Part shown: in pieces, positions 52,927 to 61,255 of the stretch
How positions within the stretch are numbered: the first letter of the stretch is position 1
How the letters are laid out: every line of letters starts with the position of its first letter
NCBI RefSeq assembly: GCF_030127105.1
Contig: NZ_CP126161.1
Location: 2,728,001 to 2,792,000, forward strand
Direction of reading: 5' to 3'
DNA: 64,000 nt
Source of the DNA: Haloarcula pelagica
Lineage (GTDB): Archaea; Halobacteriota; Halobacteria; Halobacteriales; Haloarculaceae
The notes under the pieces: model-generated
Told to the model about the DNA's origin: nothing
What the model saw: only the letters and a program-made list of their open reading frames with translations
The model's database searches: none
Made by a program: the position numbers and the translations under genes

Positions 52927-53259
52927 ATGGCGAACCTCACGCGCGAGGAGCGCCGGGCGCGCATCGAGCGCGACGACGGCGCCCTCGACGACGACGTTCA
53001 TCACAGTGCCACGACCAGCCGTGGCGATATCTGCTATCACGACGACGAGGACTGCCACAACCTGCTGCGGGCCGACAGCATCGAGACCGTGACGCGCGCC
53101 GAGGCCCACCGTCGGCTGTGGCCCGCCTGTCGTCTCTGTGTCTTGGACGACGCCGACGACCGCAACAAGGGGCCACAGCAGGCGTCACTCCGACACACCA
53201 CCGACGATGTCGACTACGAGTTCGAGTGGGACAAGCGCCACGCGGGAGGTGACGCCTAA
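52927..53259 (+). CDS. Early Cys/His protein
   Basis: The 110-residue protein has CYHDDEDCHNLLRADS and CRLCVLDDADDR, an irregular Cys/His set that may bind zinc. It ends AGGDA because the last codons contain the GGAGGTGA ribosome binding site of the next gene. Confidence 0.58.
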   Translation: MANLTREERRARIERDDGALDDDVHHSATTSRGDICYHDDEDCHNLLRADSIETVTRAEAHRRLWPACRLCVLDDADDRNKGPQQASLRHTTDDVDYEFEWDKRHAGGDA

Positions 53260-53498
53260 TGGCCGAGACAGTCGAGGTCTGTCCCGACTGCGACAGCGCG
53301 ACGATCCGCAAGCGCTCGTTGAGCGCCCGCGGGCAACACGCCACCGACAGCCGCCAGTACCACTGCGAGGACTGTGGGCACACGTTCGACCAGCCCACAG
53401 TCCGCCCGCCGGAGACGAACACGCAGGGCGGCGCGGAGAGCGCCCGGACCGCGGCGCTCCTCGCGATGGATCCCGACGCCGCTGGAGGTGACGCCTGA
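53259..53498 (+). CDS. Early zinc-ribbon protein, paralogue A
   Basis: The 79-residue protein contains CPDCDSATIRKRSLSARGQH and CEDCGHTFDQP, one zinc ribbon. The end MDPDAAGGDA resembles that of the following gene, so the two probably arose by duplication. Confidence 0.68.
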   Translation: MAETVEVCPDCDSATIRKRSLSARGQHATDSRQYHCEDCGHTFDQPTVRPPETNTQGGAESARTAALLAMDPDAAGGDA

Positions 53499-53725
53499 TG
53501 GATCGCCTGGTCGACGCCTGTCCCGAGTGTGACAGCCCCGAGTTCTACGGGATCGTCGGCTCCCCTGTCGGCGACGCCGGCACCGATCACGACTACCGCT
53601 GCCGGCAGTGTGGGGAGGCGTTCGACGAGCCGGCGCATCGGGAGGCCAAGGCCGACTCCGGCGGGAGCGACATGACGCGCCGGCTAGAGCGGATGGATCC
53701 CGACGACCTGGGGGGTGAGGCCTGA
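53498..53725 (+). CDS. Early zinc-ribbon protein, paralogue B
   Basis: The 75-residue protein has CPECDSPEFYGIVGSPVGD and CRQCGEAFDEP with the tail MDPDDLGGEA. Spacing of cysteines and tail match the preceding gene. Starts in the overlap with its stop. Confidence 0.68.
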   Translation: MDRLVDACPECDSPEFYGIVGSPVGDAGTDHDYRCRQCGEAFDEPAHREAKADSGGSDMTRRLERMDPDDLGGEA

Positions 53726-54168
53726 TGGCAGCCCACCCCGCCGCCGAGGACCTCCCCTTCGACGCCGAGCGGCTCCCACTCCCGCTCGGTCAGCCCGCCA
53801 GCGACCGAGCGCTTGCGGTCCTCGACGAGATCGCCGCCAACCGCGCGACCGTCCATCGCGTTCGCGAGGTCTGCCAGGAGGACGCCCCCGCCAGCGCTGC
53901 CGGCGCGACCGACTGGACGCGCACCCTCGCCCACGCCGACGGGGAGCTGGTCGCGACGACGTGGTCGAGCACAGGCGTCACGGAGGTCGGCTACGATCCT
54001 GAGGACGAATCCTACGAAGTCGTGGGATGGTCGGCCCTCGCGGAGACGATGGGCAACGACGCCCGTTTCGCCGAGTCCGCATCCGCGAGCAAGGCTCGGG
54101 ATCTCCTCGGCGGCGCCCCGCAGCTGATCCATCGCGAGGAGTCCGACCGGCTCGGGGGTGAGCGATAG
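53725..54168 (+). CDS. Early hypothetical protein
   Basis: This 147-residue acidic protein (MAAHPAAEDLPFDAERLPLP) has helix-rich ASDRALAVLDEIAANRATVH and strand-rich GVTEVGYDPEDESYEVVGW. No domain recognised. It ends LGGER with the ribosome binding site of the next gene in its last codons. Confidence 0.6.
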   Translation: MAAHPAAEDLPFDAERLPLPLGQPASDRALAVLDEIAANRATVHRVREVCQEDAPASAAGATDWTRTLAHADGELVATTWSSTGVTEVGYDPEDESYEVVGWSALAETMGNDARFAESASASKARDLLGGAPQLIHREESDRLGGER

Positions 54169-54683
54169 TGCCCCGCGCCGACTGCCAGGACTGTCCCTGG
54201 AGCGAGGACGCCGCGGATCTCGTCGCAGCGAGTGACGCCGCCGACCGCCACGAGCGCAAGGAGATGCACGACGTGCGTGTCGAGCGCGTCGCGACCGACG
54301 GCAGCGGCGAGACGCGCCTCGACGAGGACGGCGTGATCCTCTCGATTCATATTGCAGACGGGGAGGGCGGTTCGACCGACTTCGGCTTCGGCGTCACCAC
54401 ATCGCGCCACCTCGTCCGGGCGATCAACGCCGGCCTTCGCGTCGACGAGGTGTTCGACCGGCTGCCCGACGGCCGCCGCGACAAGCTCCGGCTCTTTTCA
54501 GACACGCTCGGCGACGCAGCGAGCCAGCGAGAACAGACCGACGGCGGTCGCGATGTCCACGCCGTCCAGCAGCTTCGTGGCGTCGGCGATCAGGGACTGT
54601 GCCCCAACGGCTCGCGGGACTGCCCCGACGAGCGCGGGTTGCCGTGCTCGGACTGTTTTCTGGGGGGCGAGGGCGATGTCTGA
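54168..54683 (+). CDS. Early Cys-containing hypothetical protein
   Basis: From a GTG start the 171-residue protein has CQDCPWSEDAADLVAASDAA at the start, which resembles the double-cysteine DUF1059-like opening common in haloarchaea, and a C-terminal set CPNGSRDCPDERGLPCSDCF. The middle is strand-rich. It overlaps the next gene by eight bases. Confidence 0.6.
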   Translation: MPRADCQDCPWSEDAADLVAASDAADRHERKEMHDVRVERVATDGSGETRLDEDGVILSIHIADGEGGSTDFGFGVTTSRHLVRAINAGLRVDEVFDRLPDGRRDKLRLFSDTLGDAASQREQTDGGRDVHAVQQLRGVGDQGLCPNGSRDCPDERGLPCSDCFLGGEGDV

Positions 54684-54924
54684 AGGCGACACCTACAGCG
54701 TCGACGACCCCGGCGTCGCGAAGGCCGAGGGCGAGAGTTTTGAAGAGGCCGCCGACCGGCTCCGGGAGACCGAGACTGTTGGGGTGTGGCTCGTCGTCGA
54801 CGCCGACGGCGATATCTGCGCCTACGACCCCCACCACTACCCTAAAGGCGCCGAAGATGCCGAGCACGCCACTGTCATCCGCGCCTGGTGGGAGACCGTG
54901 CCGGCGAGGGGGCGGTCAGCATGA
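54676..54924 (+). CDS. Small early hypothetical protein
   Basis: From the ATG at 54676 the 82-residue protein (MSEGDTYSVDDPGVAKAEGE) has the core ESFEEAADRLRETETVGVWL followed by VDADGDICAYDPHHYPKG. A larger frame without support starts upstream and was rejected. Coupled to the ParB-like gene. Confidence 0.58.
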   Translation: MSEGDTYSVDDPGVAKAEGESFEEAADRLRETETVGVWLVVDADGDICAYDPHHYPKGAEDAEHATVIRAWWETVPARGRSA

Positions 54925-56291
54925 GCAACCCGTTCAACGACGCGCTGGACTGGGCCCTGCAGGGCAAGCGCGTCCGTGTCCACACCGATCACGGCGTCTT
55001 CGAGGGATGGGTCGATCGGATCCATCACGGCCGCGGGAGTCTCGTCCTGCATGACTGCTACGACGAGGAGCGCGACGCCGAGATCGGCTCGGCGTTCATC
55101 CGAACCGCCCAGATCGTCACGGTCCTGAAACCGAAGAAGCGCATCGAGTTCCGCGCCGTCGACGAGCTGGACGCACATCCGGCTCACCCCGACGACTTCG
55201 AGCCCAGGGACGCCGTTGTTCGGCGCTGCTATCGCAACCAGTTCGCCGGCGGCTACCCCGTCGTTCGCGAGGACGGGACGATCATCAACGGTCACAAGCG
55301 GATCGCCGCCGCCCAGCTGTCCGGTCTAGACGAGCACCCGGTCGAGGTCGTCGACGTGACCGACGACCAGGCCGACGAACTGTTCGCGCTCGCGCACCGC
55401 GGCACCGAGCTCGAGGAGGCAGCGCTCGCGAGCGACGACGACGCGGAGGCCGGCAGTGGCGACGTGACTGAGCCAACCGACGAGCAGGAAGAGACCGTCG
55501 ACGAAGATCCCGCCGACGAAGCCGAAGCCAGCGACGAACTGACCTGCGATGTCGAGGGCTGCCCCTTCACGACCGACTCCAAGCGGGGGCTCGCGATCCA
55601 CAAAGGGCAGAAACACCATGACGCCACCTCCGACGAGGGGGGGTCCGGAATGGAAGCTGACATCGCTGCCCTCCTGGAGGAACACGGCGAGCTGCCGAGC
55701 AGTGAGATCGAGCTGTTGCTCGAAACGTCGTCGGGACACTACCGGAACGTCCTCTCGAAGATGCAACGCGACGGTCGTGTGGAGTCCCGCAAGGATCCGG
55801 ACGACAAGCGCCGGAGCCTCTACCGGCTAGCCGGCCACGACATCGACGAGGGCGACGACGCGCCCGATACCGACGACGACGAGCATCGCGTCGGCGACCC
55901 GCTCGAGGAGCCCGACGAGGGCGTCGACCCGGTCTGGTGTGGCGTCTGTGGCAAGGGGCCGTTCGACCAGCCCCCCGATCTCGGCAAGCATCACAGCATG
56001 GCTCACGACGCAGAGGATCCGGTGCCACTCGACCACGACCCCGACGACTCGGAGCTTGCTGACCCGGCGAGTGGCGACGACACGGCCGTCCAGGAGCGAC
56101 TGCCCGACGATGTGTCCGAGGATGATGTTCACGATGCCGTCGACGACCACGCCCCCAACGGGTATCTCGGCGAGATCGCCGAGGACCTCGGGATGGGCGA
56201 GGGCCCGACGCGGACGGTGCTGCACAAGCTCGGCCGGTATGCTGACGTGCTGGACGCCAGCGGGCCGAAGCTCGGAGGTGAGGAGGCGTGA
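54921..56291 (+). CDS. ParB-like protein with zinc fingers and winged helices
   Basis: The 456-residue protein has an SH3/Sm-like N-terminus (about 1-65), a ParB/sulfiredoxin-type domain with GYPVVREDGTIINGHKRIAA (about 112-131), and an acidic linker. A C2H2 finger follows (CDVEGCPFTTDSKRGLAIHK), then a winged helix (IALLEEHGELPSSEIELLLE-like, about 245-300), a second finger (CGVCGKGPFDQPPDLGKHHS) and a final winged helix (NGYLGEIAEDLGMGEGPTRT). It may handle segregation or gene control of the viral genome. It starts at the ATG overlapping the previous stop. Confidence 0.75.
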   Translation: MSNPFNDALDWALQGKRVRVHTDHGVFEGWVDRIHHGRGSLVLHDCYDEERDAEIGSAFIRTAQIVTVLKPKKRIEFRAVDELDAHPAHPDDFEPRDAVVRRCYRNQFAGGYPVVREDGTIINGHKRIAAAQLSGLDEHPVEVVDVTDDQADELFALAHRGTELEEAALASDDDAEAGSGDVTEPTDEQEETVDEDPADEAEASDELTCDVEGCPFTTDSKRGLAIHKGQKHHDATSDEGGSGMEADIAALLEEHGELPSSEIELLLETSSGHYRNVLSKMQRDGRVESRKDPDDKRRSLYRLAGHDIDEGDDAPDTDDDEHRVGDPLEEPDEGVDPVWCGVCGKGPFDQPPDLGKHHSMAHDAEDPVPLDHDPDDSELADPASGDDTAVQERLPDDVSEDDVHDAVDDHAPNGYLGEIAEDLGMGEGPTRTVLHKLGRYADVLDASGPKLGGEEA

Positions 56292-56368
56292 CACCCCAAC
56301 AGACTGGGGTCCTGGTGCTCGCGATCGGCGTCGTGAGTCTGCTGTTTGTCTGGCTGGTGATACCATGA
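56288..56368 (+). CDS. 26-residue membrane peptide
   Basis: A GTG overlapping the ParB-like stop opens MTPQQTGVLVLAIGVVSLLF and ends VWLVIP, an almost purely hydrophobic helix. Its stop forms an ATGA overlap with the next gene, so the tight coupling supports reality in spite of its length. Confidence 0.45.
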   Translation: MTPQQTGVLVLAIGVVSLLFVWLVIP

Positions 56369-56526
56369 GCGCAACCACAGAAGAACGGTCGGCTGAAGAA
56401 CGGCTTCTCGACCGCCTCGACGAACTCGAAGAACTGGTCGCTCACGAGCGGGGGCGTGATGGTGACGCGGCCTGGGTGTACGAACGCGTTTACGAGAATC
56501 TCCGCGAACGGGAGGGAGAGAACTGA
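56365..56526 (+). CDS. Small coiled-coil protein
   Basis: The 53-residue highly charged helix (MSATTEERSAEERLLDRLDE) has heptad-like Leu spacing. It is the last gene of the early operon and converges on the integrase gene six bases later. Confidence 0.5.
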   Translation: MSATTEERSAEERLLDRLDELEELVAHERGRDGDAAWVYERVYENLREREGEN

Positions 56527-56531
56527 TGCCG

Positions 56532-57821
56532 TCAGTCCTCCAGGAGGCTGGGGTTCTCGGCGAGCACCTCGCGGACGACCCCTTTCAGTTCCCGGCGGTC
56601 ACTGTCGGGTTCGTTGATGGCATCTCCAGAGACATCGTCTTTGGCGTCCTCTTTCAGTTGGCGGGCGGCGTCGTCGGTTTCGTGCCCGCAATTGGGACAG
56701 AACTGCGCGGTCGACTCGATCTCCTCGCGACAGTTCCCGCAGACGATGTGTTCGAAGGCGAGTTCGTCCTCGTCGCTCCCGCCGTTGCCCTGGCTGAAGC
56801 CCAGCGCCTCGTGGATGGCGCTGTTGCGCTCGGACTCGGTGGTCTGGTCGTAGGCTTCCAGCGGTCGGTCGTCCGACCAGCCGAGGATCTGGATGATCTC
56901 TTGTGGTGTGAGCCGGTCAGAGTTCGACATCCGCGTCGCCCCCGTGCGGCGGAAGTTGTGGGGGTTGACCGGCTTCGCGATGCCCGCTCGGTCAGCACAG
57001 CCTTGGAGGACATCACGGACGCGATCGTCCCCGACGGCGCTCTGCTGGGGGTTATCGTGATCGTACCCGCGTTCGAGCGCCCACACCGGCGCGCTGGGGT
57101 TGCCCTTGTCGGGGTGGTGGTGCCGGAGGTACGTGCGGACCTCCGCGCGCGAGTACAGGACGGGGATCTGCGTGCTGTCGAGGTCTTTCAGCCCGTCGAC
57201 AACCTCGGCATTCGGTTCGAAGTAGGGTTCGTCGCCGTCGAGGTGCATGTCTTTGCGCCGGAGCGAGAGGACCATGCCGATCCGGCCGCCGATGTCGGCA
57301 AGCAACGCGATCAGGGCCCGGTCACGGGGGCAGGTGGCAGCGTCTTTCAGTGCCTCGATGTCTTCGCCCGACAGCATCTCCTCACGGGACCCGGCGCCGG
57401 ACATCTCCAGCGTGGGCAGTTCGACATCTTCGTGCCACGGGTAGTCACCCCAGTCGTCGCTCTCGTCGAGGAACCGGAAGAAAACACGGAGGGCTCGCTT
57501 GTACCCGTACATCCCGGTGCCGTCGGGATCCAGCCCGTACCCGTCGGGTTTTGGTGTGACGAGCGTGCTCAGGAGCCGCCGGAGGTCCCCGAAGGACATG
57601 TCGACCAGCCAGGTCTCGGCCCGTTCGGATGCACAGCGCAGTTGACTCAGGTCATTCGTGAGTGTGGATCGCGCTCTGTCTTCGACATCGCGACGATACT
57701 CGACGAAGGCACGGATGGCCTCCCGATCGCGATCGTCGATGTCGGCGGCATCGAGCTGCTCCCAGCGCCGGTCCAGTTTTTGCTGGAGTCGGGTGGGCTC
57801 GTTGACGTTGACCATACTCAC
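56532..57821 (-). CDS. int: Tyrosine integrase of the provirus
   Basis: This 429-residue site-specific recombinase has an N-terminal SAM-like core-binding region (about 30-125) and a catalytic domain with Arg180 (GGRIGMVLSL), His288-x-x-Arg291 (PHNFRRTGATRM), Trp315 (LGWSDDRP) and nucleophile Tyr324 (LEAYDQTT). A zinc ribbon (CGNC at 361-364, CPNC at 375-378) and an acidic tail follow. It reads inward and starts 39 bases from attR, the expected position for the enzyme that cuts at the secY repeat. Confidence 0.93.
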   Translation of the reverse strand: MSMVNVNEPTRLQQKLDRRWEQLDAADIDDRDREAIRAFVEYRRDVEDRARSTLTNDLSQLRCASERAETWLVDMSFGDLRRLLSTLVTPKPDGYGLDPDGTGMYGYKRALRVFFRFLDESDDWGDYPWHEDVELPTLEMSGAGSREEMLSGEDIEALKDAATCPRDRALIALLADIGGRIGMVLSLRRKDMHLDGDEPYFEPNAEVVDGLKDLDSTQIPVLYSRAEVRTYLRHHHPDKGNPSAPVWALERGYDHDNPQQSAVGDDRVRDVLQGCADRAGIAKPVNPHNFRRTGATRMSNSDRLTPQEIIQILGWSDDRPLEAYDQTTESERNSAIHEALGFSQGNGGSDEDELAFEHIVCGNCREEIESTAQFCPNCGHETDDAARQLKEDAKDDVSGDAINEPDSDRRELKGVVREVLAENPSLLED

Positions 57822-57859
57822 CGTTCAGAGGCACATATGTTAGGATTAACTGACCGGAC

Positions 57860-57880
57860 ATGCGCCAGATGTTCGGCTGA
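57860..57880. repeat. attR, right direct repeat
   Basis: This copy of the secY 3' end repeat, with C in place of T at position 57874, lies between the integrase start and the flanking AT-rich DNA. It contains QMFG-stop in frame, like secY, but no secY sequence precedes it. Confidence 0.88.
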
Positions 57881-57935
57881 TTGGGGACACAACGTACCCC
57901 CAGATTTTATTTAGCAATTCCGCGTAGCCGACGGC

Positions 57936-58559
57936 ATGCCAGATGGGGCTCACGACAAAGTCAAACTCAATGTCCGAGTACCTCCCAACAAGAAGCAGGA
58001 GTGGAAGGATTCCTTGGAGGAGGGAGAGACGCTTTCGTCCCTTGTTCGACGAGCAGTTGATCACGAGATCCGCGACGAATATGTCTCGAAGGGCGCTATT
58101 GACGAATTAGTAACACCCACTGATCAGTCAGATATCGATCTTTCATCTCTGACGGATCGGCTCGAGGAAATGCAACAGACCGTAGAAGCTTTTGAGAGCA
58201 AACTCGACACACTGTCGGCGTCAAGTACGGAAGAAGCTGACGGAGACATTGAAAATCTCGCTATGGATCTTCTCCCACGGATTCCAACGTATCCTCAGGA
58301 CATCCCGGAGCATGTTCTACGTAGTGTGGAGGGGACTGGCGACATGGATCCGAAAGAGTATATCAGTTACATCATTCCGGCCTCCCGGAAAGACGAAGAC
58401 TTTCCCCTGATCGAAGGGACAGCACAACGGCTTGCGCGGGAGATGAGAGAACCCACTCCGAAGGTCCGTGAAGCACTCATTTACCTCGAAACAGATACGA
58501 CTGAGAACGTCGAGAGCGCCATCGTTGACGGTGTTCGGCACTGGATGAAAGGACTATGA
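57936..58559 (+). CDS. Ribbon-helix-helix protein next to integrase remnant
   Basis: The 207-residue protein starts MPDGAHDKVKLNVRVPPNKK and has a beta strand plus two helices (QEWKDSLEEGETLSSLVRRA), like CopG-type DNA-binding proteins. A coiled region (RLEEMQQTVEAFESKLDTLS) and a C-terminal helical domain follow. TTTTATTTAG at 57903-57912 is a likely leaderless promoter. It overlaps the truncated integrase by four bases, a RHH-integrase pair like other haloarchaeal integrative elements. Confidence 0.7.
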   Translation: MPDGAHDKVKLNVRVPPNKKQEWKDSLEEGETLSSLVRRAVDHEIRDEYVSKGAIDELVTPTDQSDIDLSSLTDRLEEMQQTVEAFESKLDTLSASSTEEADGDIENLAMDLLPRIPTYPQDIPEHVLRSVEGTGDMDPKEYISYIIPASRKDEDFPLIEGTAQRLAREMREPTPKVREALIYLETDTTENVESAIVDGVRHWMKGL

Positions 58560-59233
58560 GAAACGAAAAAGGCCAGTATTCCAGCCCGGAGGACAAGCAA
58601 ATCTCATCAGAGATGGAAGAACTACTGGGTCTTTATCTCACCAGCCTCCAACAACAGAAATCAAGAACCAAAGAGTCCACACTTGAAACCCGTCGCCGTG
58701 AGGTGCGATATTGGTTGGCATTCTGTGAGTCGAACGATATTGACCCACTTGCAGCGACTACCGACGATGTCAAAGGCTACATCCAGGTCAACACTCACCT
58801 TGCTGACACGACAATCGGTTCGTATTATCGTTCAGTTCAGTCGTTCTATAGTATCGTCGAGAACGACGCCGCAGAGGATCGGCTCGAACTTGCTAACGGC
58901 CATCCCTGCAAAGACCGACACACGATTAATCTGAAGGAAGATTACGACATCCACGAAGACAAGGCGGAATACAAGCTACAGCATGATTTAGTAGCGCAGG
59001 ATATCGACGGTGTCAGAGAAGGATCCAGTGACATACTTGCTCTCAAACCACAACAGGTAGAGTCCCTTTTCGATAACGTCCCGGGAAAGACGCCTGGATC
59101 AAAACTCCGGAATGAAGTCGCTGTGAGATTAAACTGGTATACGGGCTGCCGGAGCGTTGAATTGTCACGGCTGAGTATCGACAACATCGACTGGGACGAG
59201 TGTAGTATCGACGTCCAATGGGCAAAGCTCTGA
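58556..59233 (+). pseudogene. Truncated tyrosine integrase
   Basis: The 225-residue frame has a complete SAM-like core-binding domain (ESTLETRRREVRYWLAFCES at about 41-60) and the beginning of the catalytic domain through the first active arginine (WYTGCRSVELSRLSIDNID). It stops right afterwards, so His-x-x-Arg and Tyr are missing. It is AT-richer than the provirus. It is probably dead, or survives only as a DNA-binding protein. Confidence 0.78.
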
Positions 59234-59335
59234 TAGGATATGGTATATAAATGGTGTGGTGTTTGAGTGGGCACGCGCGCTCTGAGACACCCTGGGACTC
59301 TTAAGCACGGTCCAATAATAATCGGGGTATCGCAG

Positions 59336-60937
59336 ATGTTAGAAACGGAGCGTTCATCGGATGAAGCACTGCGGGAACCGACGTACCGCCGACTTTATCT
59401 CGGTGCTCTGGAGATCGAAAACTCCGAAAGACGATTGAAAGCCTGTTATATTATTCTACTTGGTGGGAGGTTAGGTCTCCGTACTGGTGAGATTCAGCAC
59501 GTTCGAAAGGAGTGGATCGATTGGGATCGCGGAGAAATAGCGATTCCTCGGCACGACCCGTGTACCTGTATGAACTGTTGGATCCGTGCGAAGCAGAAAG
59601 CCGCTGGTGAAGATGAGGACTTTAGGGATGAACTTGAAGAGTTAGTTGAGCGGAAAATGCTCGAGGACTCGGACAGAGACACGGAGGAAGTTGCTGAGAA
59701 AATGTTGCAGGATGATGAGCTACCCGAGGAAGTTTCCGACGAAGATGACGAGGAAGACGCAGATGACGAGGAAAACGCGGATGACGACAGGACACCAGAA
59801 GAGATTCTGTACGAGGAGCGGTGGCAGCCAAAATACGAACGGAGTGCCCGTCGAGTTCCGTTCGGTCATTCCCGACGACTAACAGCCGTTGTCATACAGT
59901 TTATTTCAAACTATGGGTATATGGAAATCACTCAGGTAGCGATGAATAATCTCGTAGAGGAGGCAGCGGAAAACGCTGAGGGGGTAGATCCGGAAAACAT
60001 TACGATTCGGGGCCTTCGGGCCACAGCAGCCACACACTATGCGACTTTTATCCGAAACCCCAAGGCGCTTCAAGATTTACTGGGCTGGACCCGAATCGAA
60101 ACGGCTGTCCGGTACCTTCGTCGTGCAGGCGCATTTACCACCGACGTAGTTTACCACGCGTTTGACGAAGGGGACCTCGCGCCGGCCATGTTCCCAGGAG
60201 AACCCAAGTATCGGTATCCGATTCTCGATAACCCGCTGCCGTATCAAAACGAACCGTACGACCCCATGATGTATCCCAAAGAGAGGCGGCAAGAGACTGG
60301 GCGCTCTCTCACAGAGTCTTCAGTCCGGCAGCTCATTCACCCGAGAGCACAAAATCATCCTGATGAACTTGATTACGACCCGGACAATCATCAACTGCTC
60401 ACTCACGAAGATTATGAAGATGACATTCTCGATCGCGGTGGGTTAACTATGTTTGAAGCACCAACGCTGGCGGAATTTTACGAGGACCACGAACGGCTGT
60501 CAGGATCCACTGTATCAGACCGTTCAAATCGTCGGTATGAATCGAAACAAGAGTGGGAGGAAAAGCATATTTGGCAGAGTGAATTATTTGAAAACCACGG
60601 AGAAGAAGACGAAAACCGTTTACCGATCCGAGGAGCAGCCTCAACGATTCTCATCACGTATCTTAAGTTTGTTGAGTATTTTGGTGATCGTCTGTCGACT
60701 CTGCTCAGTGGACACACTTCTGGACCAGTAGATACCGAGTCAAAACCACTTTTGGGGATCATGGGAATGGGAGCCATTGTTTCTATGCTCGTGATTATTT
60801 TCAGTCAGGTGGGAATCCTAAACTTGCAGACAATGTCGTTTCAGTTCCGCCCGCTGATACTCGTTTCACTTGCCATTGCTCTGTATACGGCCTACAAACT
60901 CCCCGACTTTGAGTCGATGAGTGAGATATTCAACTGA
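59336..60937 (+). CDS. Tyrosine recombinase with C-terminal membrane segments
   Basis: From the ATG at 59336 (MLETERSSDEALREPTYRRL) the 533-residue protein has the first catalytic Arg in GGRLGLRTGEIQHVRKEWID (about 47-66), CMNCW in a finger-like insertion, and an acidic insertion of about 60 residues. ITIRGLRATAATHYATF follows (Arg kept, the usual His replaced), then LLGWTRIETAVRYLRRAG with the Tyr. Two hydrophobic helices near the end (about 440-462 and 475-510) would place it at the membrane. CTTAAG at 59300-59305 is a possible promoter. Start upstream at 59267 is less likely. Confidence 0.75.
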   Translation: MLETERSSDEALREPTYRRLYLGALEIENSERRLKACYIILLGGRLGLRTGEIQHVRKEWIDWDRGEIAIPRHDPCTCMNCWIRAKQKAAGEDEDFRDELEELVERKMLEDSDRDTEEVAEKMLQDDELPEEVSDEDDEEDADDEENADDDRTPEEILYEERWQPKYERSARRVPFGHSRRLTAVVIQFISNYGYMEITQVAMNNLVEEAAENAEGVDPENITIRGLRATAATHYATFIRNPKALQDLLGWTRIETAVRYLRRAGAFTTDVVYHAFDEGDLAPAMFPGEPKYRYPILDNPLPYQNEPYDPMMYPKERRQETGRSLTESSVRQLIHPRAQNHPDELDYDPDNHQLLTHEDYEDDILDRGGLTMFEAPTLAEFYEDHERLSGSTVSDRSNRRYESKQEWEEKHIWQSELFENHGEEDENRLPIRGAASTILITYLKFVEYFGDRLSTLLSGHTSGPVDTESKPLLGIMGMGAIVSMLVIIFSQVGILNLQTMSFQFRPLILVSLAIALYTAYKLPDFESMSEIFN

Positions 60938-61081
60938 CGCTTTCGCAACGCAACTCTGTCAAAATGGTGTTGCAACATAAATTTTATATAATTTTGAGAG
61001 AATTTTAAGAGGTTAACCCCGAGACGGTCCGCACGACTTCAGCCGACAGCAGAAACGATCACTAAATTAGAAAGAGCCGCT

Positions 61082-61255
61082 ATGATTACTGATTTGGAGG
61101 GTAGGAAGTCAGGTGCTGTTCTGGAGGAGATCCATACTGTCTGTACCGACGTGTGGGCCGCAGCACAAAGAGGGTCTGAAGAGTTCTATCCGGCGACACA
61201 CGCGCTCCGAACGGCAGGGAGCGACTGGAGAGACGTGTTGAGGTGCGTTTTATAG
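61082..61255 (+). CDS. Doubtful 57-residue gene in AT-rich gap
   Basis: A frame opens MITDLEGRKSGAVLEEIHTV and ends overlapping the HNH gene stop in the opposite direction. It may be a remnant. The rest of 60938-61249 is AT-rich with poly-T runs (about 60975-61010) that may end transcription of the recombinase gene. Confidence 0.3.
   Translation: MITDLEGRKSGAVLEEIHTVCTDVWAAAQRGSEEFYPATHALRTAGSDWRDVLRCVL

Larger units (their letters stand above)
14968..57880. mobile_element. Integrated siphovirus-type haloarchaeal provirus, about 42.9 kb
   Basis: The region is bounded by the 21-bp att repeats and contains a tyrosine integrase at the right end, an HK97-type head module, a non-contractile tail module with one tape measure gene, replication genes and repressor-like regulators. 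All expected structural genes look intact, so it may be a functional prophage-like element. Two internal lower-GC patches (about 42.1-44.4 kb and 48.1-49.6 kb) mark probable cargo. The size fits known haloarchaeal tailed viruses of around 40-50 kb. Confidence 0.93.

Noticed and set aside
56526-57914. 462-codon rightward frame opposite the integrase
   Set aside because: The leftward product has all integrase catalytic residues, so the rightward frame is a shadow.
58556-60937. Truncated integrase and next recombinase as two halves of one broken gene
   Set aside because: Both contain the first catalytic arginine motif (TGCRSVEL and GLRTGEIQ), so they overlap in content and are separate genes.
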